Positions 12,863 to 24,141 are shown, counted from the first letter of the stretch. The stretch is 64,000 nt of DNA from Channallabes apus (GCA_030522415.1 CM060112.1:11385501-11449500), one strand, 5' to 3'. Notes: generated from the letters alone by a model not told the origin. Made by a program: numbers and translations.

Positions 12863-13260
12863 TGTGTGTCTCCCGGTCGATCAGGCCTGGACCGGTAAGT
12901 GTATCAAGGTGGGGCGGACACAACAAGCAATAACACTTATTCTCTTAGCTTACTTAGCTTACAACTTATCGTGGACACACTTGTTCTTCATTTAAACCCA
13001 ACACTTGCTTAAGGGCCCAGTGGTGGCATCTTAAACCCCTGAGCTTCTGATCAGTGACCCAGAGCCTCAGCCTCAACATAATATTATTTTTAATGACTAT
13101 TTAAATTCATTAAAATCATTATTTTTATGTGTTTGTAACTAATTTGTATGTTTCAGTCAAAAATTGTTTTTTTTTTTCATCCCCCAAAACCCCTTTTATC
13201 CATCTTTCGACTGTAACCTGTTTATCCGGATCACGTGATTGAGTGTGACCGCTTGACTAC
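12513..13260. other. Intergenic DNA upstream of cfap144
   Basis: It contains a (TG)n run at about 12822-12860 and, at 13004-13075, a second copy of the SINE-B-like scrap (CCCCTGAGCTTCTGATCAGTGA) also seen near 11965. No gene was recognised. Confidence 0.5.
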
Positions 13261-13327
13261 TGGAACGTAAGTCTCGCTCGCCCTCTAGTGACGCAACAAT
13301 GCCACTACGACTAACAGTTTGTTTGTG

Positions 13328-13340
13328 GTTGCCGGGCAAC
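13328..13340. promoter_or_regulatory. RFX X-box in the cfap144 promoter
   Basis: GTTGCCGGGCAAC is a perfect palindrome around a central G and fits the RFX half-site pair GTTGCC/GGCAAC. It starts 98 bp and ends 86 bp before the cfap144 ATG, inside the GC-richer promoter stretch. RFX factors switch on ciliary genes through such X-boxes, which suits a ciliary microtubule protein. Function is inferred from position and motif. Confidence 0.7.
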
Positions 13341-13425
13341 AGCAACCGGAAGCTGAAACTACAGCGTGTACAAGATTTAACTCGAAGATTGAACTTTAAT
13401 TCAGCATTTGGGGGGATAAGAAGAC

Positions 13426-14244
13426 ATGGCAACGGAAAGAAGAGTGAAAGAGAAAGAGCCCCTGGATATTGTTCACCAAAATGCCATTCATGTGGAGACG
13501 ATCCTGAAAGAGCAGCGCTGCCAGAAGCTTTACACCGAGTTCACCATGAACCCTTTCAGAAAGTGTGAGTTGAGAGCTGTTGTTGCTGTTGTTGTTGATA
13601 AGTTAATAAAAGACAAATAATAGCTCCATGTAAAGCACTGCACACTGCACTGATCCATGATTTTTATAATAATATAATATTAAAGGTATAAAAGTGTGCT
13701 ATTGCTAAGCTGTTATAGTTATTTGCCCATTCGATTAGGCACTTGAGTTTGATGGTTTTTAATTAAGCTCTAAATAACTTTCAATAAAACAAGGACTATA
13801 AAATATTAAATCGAGCCTAATGACTTCTAGAGCTGTGAAGTTCAAATAAAAGTAGATTTATTTTATTTAATATTTTATATTAAATAAAATAAATCTGTAG
13901 ATCTCAAATTATTACTTAAATATTTCAGTACACATCTGAGAAGTAACCTTAATATTTAAGTTGAATCATGTTCAGAGCAGGTCCATGTATTTTTATTGTA
14001 CATTTGTGCAAATGTTGCATGGCTAAAAAGAACTCTTATGGAATGTTGCGTGTTAGGTTAATCGATCATCCCAAATTGCCCATAGTGTGCATTGGCACCC
14101 CGTCCAGGGTTTACGGCGTTTCCCCCTATACAGGATAAAGTGGTATAGATGGTAAAAGTTTCAAAAGAGTCCTGAATTATACAGGTAAATTCCCCAATAT
14201 TTAGGTCAGTTCTCAAACATTTTGCAGTGCTACCCATTTTAAAA

Positions 14245-14284
<40 letters not shown>

Positions 14285-17200
14285 CTCTAGTAATCAAACT
14301 CAGCTGAAGACCACTGTTTTTACACCCTTCATGATTTTTTAGAATCAGAATTCACTGAATAGCTCAAAAAGACTCGTTGCCAGTTATTGCAAATGCATGA
14401 TTGCAATTGTTGACACCAAGGTTTGCACAAACTAATTTATTATTTTTAGGGGCAATTACTTTTTCAAATAGGGCTAGGTAGTTTTGCATTTTTTCTCTTT
14501 ATAAATGAAATCATCTTTTAAAAACTGCATTTGAATAAGGGAGTCACTGACTAGGGAAGGAAGCACTTGATATTTTTATTCTAAGGACGACTGGACTGGA
14601 AAGTACAGGGAAGCTGAGGAGAGTGAGACCTATAGATGGTGGTGATGCAACTTACAGAACTAAAGCGTGCAGAGTGTTACTAAAAGGAAACATGTCAAGA
14701 AGAAAGTGTGCAATTTCCAGATAAAGAGTTCAAGAAACAGAACAAGACAAGACCAGACTCATATTTGATTACTAGACCTTCTTACTCTCGACCTTTTCAC
14801 TCACCAGACATTATTATGTTATTATGTATGTTTTATTAAAGTTCTTATTAGACGCAAATTGACATTATTTATGGGCAAACTTGCTTTGGGGTTTAAGTGG
14901 CAGGTTACTGCCAGAGCTCAATAACACTTTTATAATGGCGGCTTATGAGTTCCAATACAGTAGCAAAACCTTTGTTTAAACAATGAACAGCCCATTTACA
15001 TATTTGGATATACCTGTATATGTAAGGTTATCCTCAAGATGGTAAAGTAAAAATAAAAAGTGTAGAGAAGTACATGTTAGAATCTGCAGTGTTGAATCAA
15101 GAGCTTGAGTTCTGGATAAACAGTGAATCATCAGCTTTTCTTCAGATCATCAAATCTTTTATTTGTCTAAACACTAACATTAACCTCAACACTATTTATG
15201 CTACTGCATGATCATTATGTATATTAATGACAATGTTGTACATTTTCTTCCAGTGCATGTTTTACCTGATAAACCCATGTCAAGAAAAATGGTAGAAGAA
15301 GTTGAGGAGGACCGTATGTACATCTTTACATTCACACGTCTGTATATTAGGAATCATTTTATTTAAAGATTAGCATATATAAAGCTATGTATGCTCATCT
15401 GCAAAAATCTTAGGCACCATTCATTCATTCATTCATTCATTTTCTACACCGCTTAATCCTGTGTTCAGGGTCGCGGGGGACCTGGAGCCTATCCCAGGAG
15501 ACTTCGGGCACTAGACGGGGTACACCCTGGACAGGGTGCCAATCCATCGCAGGGCACACACACATATACACACACTCACACACCACGGGCAATTTAGGAA
15601 CACCAATTAGTCTAACCTGCATATCTTTGGATTGTGGAAGGAAACCGGAGTACCCGGAGGAAACCCACCAAGCACGGGGAGAACATGCAAACTCCATGCA
15701 CACAGAGACGGGAATCGAACCCAGACCCTGGAGGTGCAAGGCGACAGTGCTAACCACTACACCACCGACGCCGCCCTTAGGCACCATATTATCTTAAAAT
15801 AAATTTTATGTATGTTTATCATGTCTGCATTATTATGTACAAAACTGTTCAATATTTCCAAATTTAACTTAAAAATTTGTCAATAATTGACCTTATAGTA
15901 GAATATAAAAAAAAAAGATAAAAAGATTTTTTGACCGAACAACATATTCAATGGGGAAAATATGTCAGCAACAGTAACTATGAGGGGTGTTCAAGTCAAA
16001 CTTTTAAATGAGAAGAATAACAAAGCACAGTTATGAGAGTAAAAACTACCTTTATTTCTCTACAGGTATAAAATCCCTGCTACACTAATGCACGTATCCC
16101 AGTGTTTCACTAGTGCTTGGAAACTATCAATGTAGAAAATTTTTGATATTGCTTTGATATTGCTGATATTGCTTTGATATATTATATTTGATATTCCTGG
16201 CCTCCCAGGAACTCCTCTAATAACCCAAACATGAGGAAATAGCTCAGAGTGAGATCAAGGCCTGTATTTACTAAGCGTCACAGAGCGTAGGAGATCTCTC
16301 ATAAGTGGCCAAACATTCTCAGAATGATGCCATTTTTATTCTACTTTTAGGAGTAGGAGTAAGAGCTATTTATTACTATATTATTATTATTTATAAACTA
16401 CACCCACACCTACAACACCCACTATAACGTACAGCCATACAACACTTTTTACGGCTGTTGTAAAAAGTGACACCACGCACTTCAATAAGGGTATTGAAGT
16501 GTTCTCTGGATGTGACACAAATCTTACCACGGCACTTTCTACATTGCTTCATTAATAATTAAGGTGATGTAGTGCAAAGACATAATATTTGACCTGAAGG
16601 GTTGATTCAATTTAGAAATCCAGAAATAATCATATGGGTGCTGAATCAAATCTTGTTATACTGAATCATGTGTGCTGAATCAAATCCCTGTTAAATTGAA
16701 TCGTATGAGTGCTGATTCAAATCGGTGTTAAAATTAATTGTATAGGTGTTAGGCGGCGCACCTCCAGGGTCTGGGTTCGATTCCCCGGCCAGGCTCGATT
16801 CCCGTCTCTGTGTGCATGGAGTTTGATCTTCCCTCCGGGTACTCCGGTTTCCTCCCACAGTCCAAAGATATGCAGGTTAGGCTAATTGGCGTTCCCAAAT
16901 TGCCCGTAGTGTGTGATTGGGTGTGTGTGTGTATGTGTTTGTGCCCTGTGATGGATTGGCACCCTGTCCAGGGTGTACCCCGCCTAGTGCCCGAAGTCTC
17001 CTGGGATAGGCTCCAGGTCCCCCGCGACCCTGAACACAGGATTAAGCGGTATAGAAAATGAATGAATGAATGTATAGGTGTTGAATTTAATTGAATCGAC
17101 TTTACTACATTTTACCAAAATTTGGCTTTCTTTTTTAGCCTTAATTGTAAAGAACAAAATTTGTATAAATGTACATAATTATCCTGGTATGTTTTCATTT

Positions 17201-17539
17201 AACATGAAATATTATCTTTTATGTCAGCTGCTTTCCTGAAGCTCATTCGAAGATCATATTCAGAACCAACGAAAAAGTATCCTCGTCCAATGACAGAGTC
17301 TCAAGAAATTGGATGGATTTCCACTCCTCTGGTAGGGCAGTAAGGCGGCGAAGTAAGATATATACCTTGTTATTAACTTATTAGATTAAAAAAAAGTGAC
17401 GGAGTGTACGCACTTTACATTTCAGATTGATTCAGATCGCTCGGACAGAAGACTGAACTTCCCACGGCAGAATTCTGAAATCACCAAATACATGGAACAC
17501 GCCTGGCGTCTGAAGGAACAAACTCAAAACCTTAGATGA
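13426..17539 (+). CDS. cfap144: Cilia- and flagella-associated protein 144 (FAM183A), 4 coding exons
   Basis: The coding exons are 13426-13564, 15254-15313, 17228-17331 and 17426-17539. All introns have GT/AG ends and the joined frame gives 138 aa (human FAM183A about 134). Family landmarks are [15 protein letters not shown] near the N-terminus, MNPFRK just before the first junction, TKKYP and ESQEIGW in exon 3, and DRSDRRLNF in exon 4. The protein is a small axonemal microtubule-associated (inner) protein in cilia and flagella. The start is chosen because [18 protein letters not shown] precedes the conserved block directly. Intron 1 holds a Tc1 scrap and intron 2 holds two family A SINEs and a mariner fragment. 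Exon structure was read by eye; no transcript was available. Confidence 0.92.
14071..14151 (+). repeat. SINE family A 3' fragment in cfap144 intron 1
   Basis: It contains ATTGCCCATAGTGTG, ATTGGCACCCCGTCCAGGGT and a tail-proximal AAAGTGGTATAGATG. The head and middle are missing. Confidence 0.6.
14233..14283. repeat. (TAA)n microsatellite
   Basis: Simple ATA/TAA repeat inside cfap144 intron 1. Confidence 0.85.
14367..14540 (+). mobile_element. Old 3' fragment of Tc1-like family 1
   Basis: It matches the transposase C-terminus and 3' end of the element at 3537: AAAAGACTCGTTGC, GATTGCA...TTGTTG, then GGGGCAATTACTTTTTCA. Many substitutions make it clearly older than the two full-length copies. 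Confidence 0.75.
15409..15787 (-). repeat. SINE family A, full length, with target duplication
   Basis: The body at 15421-15775 reads on the minus strand from GGCGGCG...TAGTGGTTAGCACTGTCGCC to an (AATG)n tail. The 12-bp direct repeats CTTAGGCACCAT at 15409-15420 and 15776-15787 are identical, which points to a recent insertion. It lies in cfap144 intron 2. Confidence 0.9.
15983..16250 (-). mobile_element. Truncated mariner-type element
   Basis: It begins with the family end GAGGGGTGTTCAAGTCAAAC. It continues with the reverse complement of the transposase end (CTTTATTTCTCTACAGGTAT, CCCAGTGTTTCACTAGTGCT, CTGGCCTCCCAGGAACTCCT) and fades out near 16250. It is disrupted and noncoding. Confidence 0.7.
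16257..16560. repeat. Hairpin-rich element, possibly a MITE
   Basis: Two perfect 10-bp hairpins stand side by side: CACTTTTTAC/GTAAAAAGTG (16443-16469) and CACTTCAATA/TATTGAAGTG (16478-16501). The left part (GCCTGTATTTACTAAGCGTC) resembles non-autonomous Harbinger-like ends, but that class call is uncertain. Confidence 0.45.
16600..17100. repeat. Minisatellite interrupted by a SINE
   Basis: Degenerate units of roughly 36-40 bp share GTGCTGAATCAAATC and end TTAAATTGAATC. They run from about 16600 to 16750 and resume at 17071-17100. A family A SINE on the plus strand (16751-17070, most of its tRNA head deleted) split the array and duplicated TGTATAGGTGTT (16739-16750 and 17071-17082). Confidence 0.75.
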
Positions 17540-17625
17540 AAGAAGGCACATTTTTGTATCTTGTCTATAACTGCCTAAAAATTGCTTTAATCCTCCAATC
17601 ATGCTCTCTAAAATCAACTCATAAC

Positions 17626-17631
17626 AATAAA
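17626..17631 (+). terminator. Polyadenylation signal of cfap144
   Basis: AATAAA lies 87 bp after the cfap144 stop codon. Confidence 0.7.
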
Positions 17632-17639
17632 GGTTAAGT

Positions 17640-18654
17640 ATCTGTGGAATAAATAACTGAAATTGTTCAATTATTCATCTTCAAGGCTTTATTCTTAGTC
17701 TGGATTTGCAGTCCTAGTTATATCAGTTATCTTCCCACATTCCAAAAATCATACCCTTATGTGGAAAGAAATGTATATACATTTTCCCTGCTCTGCGCCT
17801 ACTGCCACCCAGAACCCAGAGAAAACAGTGGAGGTGGTGTGAGGTGGCAAAATGTTACCCACGGCACCATCATGCTGCCTGAAATTGACAGATTTTGAGA
17901 AAAATAGGTGACTAAATTGTGAATCATGGCGAGCTATGCTTCTTGAAAATGGATTATTTGCTGCAAAAGGTCATGTGATGGAGAAATAGGAATAATTCTG
18001 CAAATGTGCACTTTTTAAAAGAAAAATCCATAATAAGCTAGTGAATCTGGTTAGCATGGAAGCTTACATAGCTCCTGTTGTGGACATTAAACATAAAGAG
18101 CGCAACTCTCACTAAAGTCCATCCTAAACAGTTCTACACCACTTGCGTCATATTTGCAGCCACTTATCGACTTATAGAATATGAATGGAGGCTAGAGAAC
18201 ACTAGTTAACCATGCTGTAGGTCTCCAGAGATAATAACACATCCTGTTCATAAATAGAGCCAGATGTTGAGTGCAATTACAAAAATTATATCTCAAGTCA
18301 TTTATGCATAACACATACAAGCAATGTTAACTGCTGCCAGATATATTAATTTGGATTGCTGGCAATATAAAGTCTTTTATTCATAATGTATTTCTACAAG
18401 GCATGTTCTGTTTAGCATGCTGAAGCGGGTCAATAGTAAATGAATAAATGAGGAATAAAACACTTGAGGGTTGTGCTGTAATAGGAAAGTAATCAATAAC
18501 AGGGTGTTAATATAAAAAAAAATCAAGTTACTCTTACCACCTATAATTTAATTATTTTTGGAGATTCATTGAACACTCTACTGCTTCCTCCATTATATTC
18601 TCCCTTTCTGAATTTTGTTGAGCCCTTTTTATAAGGGAGAGATGGACATACATT

Positions 18655-18728
<74 letters not shown>

Positions 18729-18986
18729 CTGTATAAGAGAATAACACCATGGAGCAGAGAGGTGTGTTGATTAAGTCAAAGTCAAAGTCAATTTTATTGT
18801 CAATTCTGCTGTAATTAATTTATTTCCTGTAATCTATTTAGTTACATACTGTAAGCATTACATCAAGTATAGGAATAATAACAATAGTTTCAAATGCATA
18901 AATATTGGAAAACATGCCATTTAAGAAACATCACAGTATTGCTTTGCTCTTCAAAAATATTATGTTTACTGTGAAGGACAAATCAA
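17640..18986. other. Intergenic DNA with a (TA)n microsatellite
   Basis: A pure TA run occupies about 18659-18724. The rest has no recognised gene or element, although cfap57 N-terminal exons might be expected between here and 28 kb. Confidence 0.5.
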
Positions 18987-18991
18987 GGTTG

Positions 18992-19824
18992 TGTCACGAA
19001 CTCCTGTCACTCCTCTCGTTTGTTGTTGTTTTTGTTCCCACGCTGTCAGATTTCTCTACTCGCGGTCACGTTGTCTCTAGACTGTCACGTCTTTTCCCAC
19101 GCCTTCGTACCGCCCCTCCCACACACACCGGCTCCCCATTCACAAATAATTTCTCCCGACATTTAAGGAAGCGCAGCGCGCTTTCTCGCTGCCGAATTAT
19201 TGCGTGCTCCACAGCCCAGTTTCCTCGCGGTTATTTTTCCTATGATTCATGCGTTTTTTGACCAAGTGCTTTGTTTAACGGCTTTCGCTTTTCGCTCGCC
19301 CCTACGGATTTGTTTAGACCTGATTTTTGCTTCACGGACATCGACCCACGCCACGCCCCTCGACTTCGCTATCGTCTTCCGCTTCGGATTGTTTGACCTG
19401 GCCTTGACTGCTCTCACGGACACTGACTCACGCTTCGCCCCTTGACTTCGCGATTGTTTCTCACTTCCGGATTCCACATCCTTCGAGACACCAACAGGTG
19501 AAACGCCTCTGCTCCTCTCAATCTCTGCATCCACGTCTGTTTTTTCCACTACATAAAGGCACCCAGCAGCCATCCTCCACGTCAAGGTGAACTACAGAAT
19601 CTCACTTCATTAAACGTCAGAGAACCGCTTCAGAGCTGCACCTCTGTCCTCCATTATAGTCCCGTGTTCATTATACACCTGTATTCCGTGAGAGAGTAAC
19701 ACCAAGCACTACCAACCCTATCTCCTACATTTTCATCATTAAAGCCCTTTTAAGAATATCATCCCAGAGTGGTGTCTGCTCTTGGGTCCTATCAGCCTGC
19801 CTGACCTCGCACAGCGTCGTGACA
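18992..19824 (+). repeat. 5' LTR with promoter
   Basis: It is bounded by the 8-bp inverted repeat TGTCACGA/TCGTGACA. A TATA-like TTTAAG at 19162-19167 lies 24-29 bp before GCCGAATTATT (19191-19201), which I propose as the transcript start because it pairs with the primer tract at 19826-19836. ATTAAA at 19609 and 19738 are candidate polyadenylation signals. This divides the LTR into U3 of about 199 bp and a long R-U5. ORFs inside the LTR repeat identically in the 3' LTR and are not taken as genes. Confidence 0.95.
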
Positions 19825-19825
19825 G

Positions 19826-19836
19826 AATAATTCGGC
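19826..19836 (+). other. Putative self-primer binding site
   Basis: AATAATTCGGC begins two bases after the 5' LTR and is the exact reverse complement of GCCGAATTATT at 19191-19201, the likely RNA 5' end. Tf1 is known to prime reverse transcription with the first 11 nt of its own RNA, and the length here is also 11. I do not recognise a tRNA 3' end match at this place. Confidence 0.7.
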
Positions 19837-19843
19837 CCGAAGA

Positions 19844-20794
19844 ATGGACCCAGCAGAACTGAGCCGTCTGAGGACCGCACTGGAGAATCAGGGCACTCTC
19901 CTTGGCTCACACCAGCAGGATATCCAGTCAGTCACTCAGACCCTGGCATCTGTCTCTGAATCTCTTGCTAAGCTCACGATCCAAGTACAACAGCTCCACA
20001 CGACCTCCTCTCCGGCCGCCACTGCCACCCCACCACCGGAACCACGCCTTCCTCCGCCTCAGGCTTATGATGGTGAACCAGGCACTTGCCGCTCCTTCCT
20101 CTCCCAGTGTTCGCTGGTGCTGGAATTGCAGGCCTCGACCTTTCCCACAGAACGTTCAAAGGTGGCATATGTCATTACACTACTGACCGGGAGAGCAAGG
20201 GAGTGGGGAACGGCAGTATGGGACGCTCAGGATGCCTGCTGCTTTAGCTTCGACAGATTCACTCAGGAGATGAGGAGAGTCTTCGACCGCTCATCCTCTG
20301 GCCGAGAGGCGGCTGGGAAGATATTAAGGCTTCGCCAAGGACCTCGTTCAGCTTACGACTATGCGATAGAGTTTCGCACCCTGGCGGCCTCCTGCAATTG
20401 GGACGAACAGGCTTTGTTTGATGCCTTTTTGGAGGGACTTTCCGAAACCCTCAAGGACGAGCTTATCTCCCGTGAGCTACCATCTGATCTGGACGAACTC
20501 ATGGACCTCGCTGGGCGGGTCGATGCTCGTATTCGTCTCCGACGTGATCGACTTCAGACAGTCAGGAGGTCTCTCTCTCCTCTCACCCTTCCACGCTCAC
20601 CTGCTTCTCCATGTCCACCTACTCCTCCATGCCCACCCGCTCGCCCATGCCCTCACTCTTCTCCTGAGGAACCCATGCAGATAGGTCGAACCCACATCTC
20701 CTCAGAGGAACGGCAGCGGCGACGAACAGAGAGAGCATGCTTTTATTGTGGGCAAGCAGGTCATTTTCTCAAGGACTGCCCGCTAAAAAAGTAA
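19844..20794 (+). CDS. gag: Gag of the Ty3-type retrotransposon
   Basis: This is the structural protein that forms the cytoplasmic particle and binds element RNA, 316 aa. The first 50 residues are helical and coiled-coil-like, followed by a proline-rich linker (residues about 55-70) and a capsid-like helical domain with [19 protein letters not shown] second proline-rich stretch lies near residues 245-275. It ends with one CCHC zinc knuckle: C299, C302, H307, C312 ([14 protein letters not shown]). The ATG is the first in frame after the primer tract. The stop TAA (20792-20794) directly follows the slippery heptamer, so Gag is the default product and Gag-Pol a frameshift product. No damage is visible. 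Confidence 0.95.
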   Translation: MDPAELSRLRTALENQGTLLGSHQQDIQSVTQTLASVSESLAKLTIQVQQLHTTSSPAATATPPPEPRLPPPQAYDGEPGTCRSFLSQCSLVLELQASTFPTERSKVAYVITLLTGRAREWGTAVWDAQDACCFSFDRFTQEMRRVFDRSSSGREAAGKILRLRQGPRSAYDYAIEFRTLAASCNWDEQALFDAFLEGLSETLKDELISRELPSDLDELMDLAGRVDARIRLRRDRLQTVRRSLSPLTLPRSPASPCPPTPPCPPARPCPHSSPEEPMQIGRTHISSEERQRRRTERACFYCGQAGHFLKDCPLKK

Positions 20795-23700
20795 GCCCTC
20801 CAGTTAAACTGGGAGTTCTGGAGGGCTCCACTCACAAAAACCTCCCTAACACACGTTCATGTTTCACTGTCTCCCTCGTCCATGACAACAAGTCCCATGC
20901 CATGCAAGCCCTGATTGACTCCGGGGCCGATCGGAACCTAATTAGCCTCAACACAGTCAGAAACTTGGGAATTCCTGTACATCGTCTGAACCCCTCTTTC
21001 TCTGTGCGAGCCCTAGATGGTAGTAACCTCCCTCCCATTACACACCAGACAACTCCAATTACTCTTCGCATTTCTGGCAACCACGTGGAGGACATCTCCC
21101 TCTTTGTCGTCAATAGCCCCTATTCTCCGATCGTTCTTGGCCGCCCCTGGCTTGCTCTTCACAACCCCCACATCGACTGGGTTAAGAACATTATCCTGGG
21201 TTGGAGCCCCTCATGCCTCGCCTCCTGCCTCCGCTCAGCTGCTACTCACTCTCCACCTCCCATCATGATCGACGAACATCTTGACCTTTCTAATGTTCCA
21301 CCAGAGTACTCTGATCTCAAACTTGCCTTTAGCAAAGCACAAGCACTCTCACTTCCCCCTCACCGACCTTATGATTGTGCAATAAACCTCCTCCCAGGTA
21401 CCACACCCCCCAAGGGACGCCTTTATTCACTTAGCCCACCAGAGAGAGAAGCCATGAACCATTATATCACAGAGTCTCTTGCCACAGGCATCATTCGCCC
21501 CTCCTCCTCCCCCGCAGGCGCTGGGTTTTTCTTTGTCAAAAAAAAAGATAATTCCCTTCGGCCCTGCATTGATTATAGAGGCCTTAACGAAATTACTGTC
21601 AAGAACCGTTACCCGCTCCCACTCATGACCACAGCCTTTGAACTCCTTCAAGGGGCCAAAGTATTCACCAAGCTGGATCTCAGAAATGCTTACCATCTTG
21701 TTCGGATAAGGGAGGGGGATGAATGGAAGACGGCCTTTAACACCCCTACAGGGCACTACGAGTACCGCGTTGTCCCTTTCGGCCTTACCAATGCCCCGGC
21801 AGTGTTTCAGGCCTTAGTTAATGATGTCCTCAGGGATTTTCTGAACTCTTTTGTTTTCGTCTACCTTGACGATATTTTGATTTTTTCACGTTCTCTCGAA
21901 GAGCATAAGAACCATGTGCGCCTAGTATTGCGAAGACTCCTTGAGAATAAATTATTCATCAAAGCCGAGAAGTGTGAATTTCATCAGGATTCTATCGCTT
22001 TCCTCGGTTTCATTATTTCACCATCCATGATCCAGATGGACCCCACCAAGGTAGAAGCTGTCACTGATTGGCCGGCTCCCACTTCCAGACGTGATCTTCA
22101 ACGGTTTCTGGGATTTGCTAATTTTTACCGACGATTCATAAGGAACTACAGCACCATTGCTGCCCCACTCACAACACTAACCTCCTCAAGACTCCGGTTC
22201 CAGTGGAACGAACAGGCAGAGGAGGCCTTCCAAAGGCTCAAGACCAAATTTACATCGGCCCCTATCCTTACTATCCCGGATCCCTCCATACAATTTGTTG
22301 TGGAAGTGGACGCCTCTGAAACAGGGGTGGGGGCAGTACTGTCTCAGAGAACTCCCAAGGATAACAAGCTGCACCCCTGTTCTTTTTTTTCTCATCGCCT
22401 TTCACCCGCTGAGAGAAATTATGACATTGGAGACCGAGAATTGCTAGCAGTGAAATTAGCCTTAGAGGAGTGGAGACATTGGCTAGAGGGAACTGAACAT
22501 CCCTTTCTCGTCTGGACAGACCACAAAAACCTGGAGTATTTGAAAACAGCTAAGAGACTTAACGCCCGACAGGCCAGGTGGTCCTTGTTTTTCTCCAGGT
22601 TTAATTTCACCCTATCTTACCGCCCTGGAGCCAAGAACTCAAAGCCAGATGCTCTGTCCCGGCAGTTTTCCTCGGACCAGGTCTTCTTGCCCCACGAGAC
22701 CATTCTTCACCCTCGCTGTTTAGTGGCAGCCACGTTACTACACATTGAGAGACAGGTAAAACAAGCCCATGCCCAAGGTCCTACCCCAAGTAATGTTCCC
22801 CAGGGTCGTCTCTTTGTTCCTGCAACCATGCGCACTCAGGTCCTGGAATGGGGACACAACTCCAAGCTTGCTTGCCACCCCGGGGGCAAACGTACCCAGT
22901 TTTTGATCCAACAACGTTTCTGGTGGCCCACGTTGAGGGAGGATGTTATCAAGTATGTGGCGGCATGTGACTCCTGTACCAGGAACAAAAGCAGCAATAG
23001 GCCCCCGGCAGGCCTCCTTAGACCACTCCCAGTCCCTCACCGCCCTTGGTCACATATCGCCATCGACTTTGTTACTGGACTACCCAACTCCGGTAACCAT
23101 ACTTGCATCTTAACTATCGTCGACCGCTTTTCCAAAGCTGCCCACTTCGTGCCGCTCCCTGGACTCCCTTCTGCCAAACAGACGGCTGAGTTACTCATTC
23201 TCCACGTTTTTCGCCTTCATGGTCTCCCCACGGACATTGTCTCGGATCGAGGTCCACAGTTCACAGCAAGGTTTTGGAGAGCTTTCTGTAAACTCATTGG
23301 AGCCACCACAAGTCTATCCTCAGGCTATCATCCACAGACAAACGGCCAAACCGAGAGAATGAATCAAGAGTTGGAGGCAACACTTCGGTGCATGACCTCT
23401 CAGAACCCAACCTCTTGGAGCAGGTTTCTCCCGTGGGCCGAATACGCCCACAACTCTCTCCCAACTTCCTCCACGGGTTTGTCCCCATTCCACTGCTGCC
23501 TGGGCTATCAGCCACCTTTGTTTCCTTCCCAGGAGGAGGAGGTAACAGTTCCTTCTGCCCAGGCATTTGTCCGCCGGTGCAAAAGAACCTGGCTACAAGC
23601 CAGAAGACAACTCCTCCAATCTGTCAAAAACTATAAGAAACAAGCGGATCGACGTCGCTCCACAGCTCCAAGGTATCACATCGGCCAGAGGGTCATGTTA

Positions 23701-24129
23701 TCCACAAGGGATGTTCCCATAAAGACGATCTCTCGTAAACTCTCACCCAGGTTCATCGGACCCTTCACCATAACTAAGATCATCAACCCCTCTTCTGTAA
23801 GATTAAGTTTACCTTCCACCATGCGTCGCATCAACCCAACCTTTCATGTATCCCAAATCAAACGTCTAATTTCCAACCCGCTATGTCCGCCCACCCGCCC
23901 GCCTCCTCCTCCCCGGATCATAGAGGGTGGTGAGGCATTCACAGCCCGGCGACTCCTCAAGGCCCGTCGCCGAGGGAGAGGCATTCAGTACCTGGTAGAT
24001 TGGGAGGGTTATGGACCTGAGGAGAGAACCTGGGTTCCTGCCAAGTTCATTTTGGACCCCAAATTGTTTACGGACTTTTACAAACGTTTTCCTGAGGCGC
24101 CCCGTCCAAACGCCCAGAGGCGTTCGTAA
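20737..24129 (+). CDS. pol: Pol: protease, RT, RNase H, integrase, chromodomain
   Basis: The open frame is 1130 codons, in the -1 frame relative to gag. Translation probably enters it at the slippery site (20785-20791), not at its first ATG. Numbering from that ATG, the protease motif DSGA is at 61-64. The RT active site YLDD is at 376-379, and an RNase H aspartate is near 525 (EVDASETG). The integrase zinc-binding region begins near H707 and ends with CDSC. The integrase catalytic triad is D777, D837 and E873, which is DD35E. A GPF motif (RFIGPF) follows. The chromodomain spans about 1066-1120 (YLVDWEGYG...RTWVPA); in chromoviruses this module targets integration to marked chromatin. No stop or frameshift interrupts it. 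The stop codon overlaps the polypurine tract. Confidence 0.96.
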   Translation: MLLLWASRSFSQGLPAKKVSPPVKLGVLEGSTHKNLPNTRSCFTVSLVHDNKSHAMQALIDSGADRNLISLNTVRNLGIPVHRLNPSFSVRALDGSNLPPITHQTTPITLRISGNHVEDISLFVVNSPYSPIVLGRPWLALHNPHIDWVKNIILGWSPSCLASCLRSAATHSPPPIMIDEHLDLSNVPPEYSDLKLAFSKAQALSLPPHRPYDCAINLLPGTTPPKGRLYSLSPPEREAMNHYITESLATGIIRPSSSPAGAGFFFVKKKDNSLRPCIDYRGLNEITVKNRYPLPLMTTAFELLQGAKVFTKLDLRNAYHLVRIREGDEWKTAFNTPTGHYEYRVVPFGLTNAPAVFQALVNDVLRDFLNSFVFVYLDDILIFSRSLEEHKNHVRLVLRRLLENKLFIKAEKCEFHQDSIAFLGFIISPSMIQMDPTKVEAVTDWPAPTSRRDLQRFLGFANFYRRFIRNYSTIAAPLTTLTSSRLRFQWNEQAEEAFQRLKTKFTSAPILTIPDPSIQFVVEVDASETGVGAVLSQRTPKDNKLHPCSFFSHRLSPAERNYDIGDRELLAVKLALEEWRHWLEGTEHPFLVWTDHKNLEYLKTAKRLNARQARWSLFFSRFNFTLSYRPGAKNSKPDALSRQFSSDQVFLPHETILHPRCLVAATLLHIERQVKQAHAQGPTPSNVPQGRLFVPATMRTQVLEWGHNSKLACHPGGKRTQFLIQQRFWWPTLREDVIKYVAACDSCTRNKSSNRPPAGLLRPLPVPHRPWSHIAIDFVTGLPNSGNHTCILTIVDRFSKAAHFVPLPGLPSAKQTAELLILHVFRLHGLPTDIVSDRGPQFTARFWRAFCKLIGATTSLSSGYHPQTNGQTERMNQELEATLRCMTSQNPTSWSRFLPWAEYAHNSLPTSSTGLSPFHCCLGYQPPLFPSQEEEVTVPSAQAFVRRCKRTWLQARRQLLQSVKNYKKQADRRRSTAPRYHIGQRVMLSTRDVPIKTISRKLSPRFIGPFTITKIINPSSVRLSLPSTMRRINPTFHVSQIKRLISNPLCPPTRPPPPPRIIEGGEAFTARRLLKARRRGRGIQYLVDWEGYGPEERTWVPAKFILDPKLFTDFYKRFPEAPRPNAQRRS
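20785..20846 (+). promoter_or_regulatory. -1 frameshift signal between gag and pol
   Basis: The heptamer A AAA AAG (20785-20791) is in the gag zero frame as X XXY YYZ, right before the gag stop. Slipping back one base gives the pol reading [11 protein letters not shown] perfect 10-bp stem follows: AGCCCTCCAG (20794-20803) with CTGGAGGGCT (20818-20827). Loop bases GGGAG (20811-20815) can pair with CTCCC (20842-20846), forming a possible H-type pseudoknot. The 2-nt spacer is shorter than the usual 5-9 nt, so the lower stem may open during decoding. Confidence 0.8.
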
Positions 24130-24138
24130 GGGGGGGGG
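24128..24138 (+). other. Polypurine tract
   Basis: AAGGGGGGGGG lies three bases before the 3' LTR and overlaps the pol stop codon TAA (24127-24129). This is the expected plus-strand primer position. Confidence 0.8.
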
Positions 24139-24141
24139 TAC

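Noticed and set aside
19200..19585. ORFs inside the LTR, also at 24350-24735
   Set aside because: They are duplicated simply because the LTRs are identical. They have no domain and overlap promoter and R sequences.
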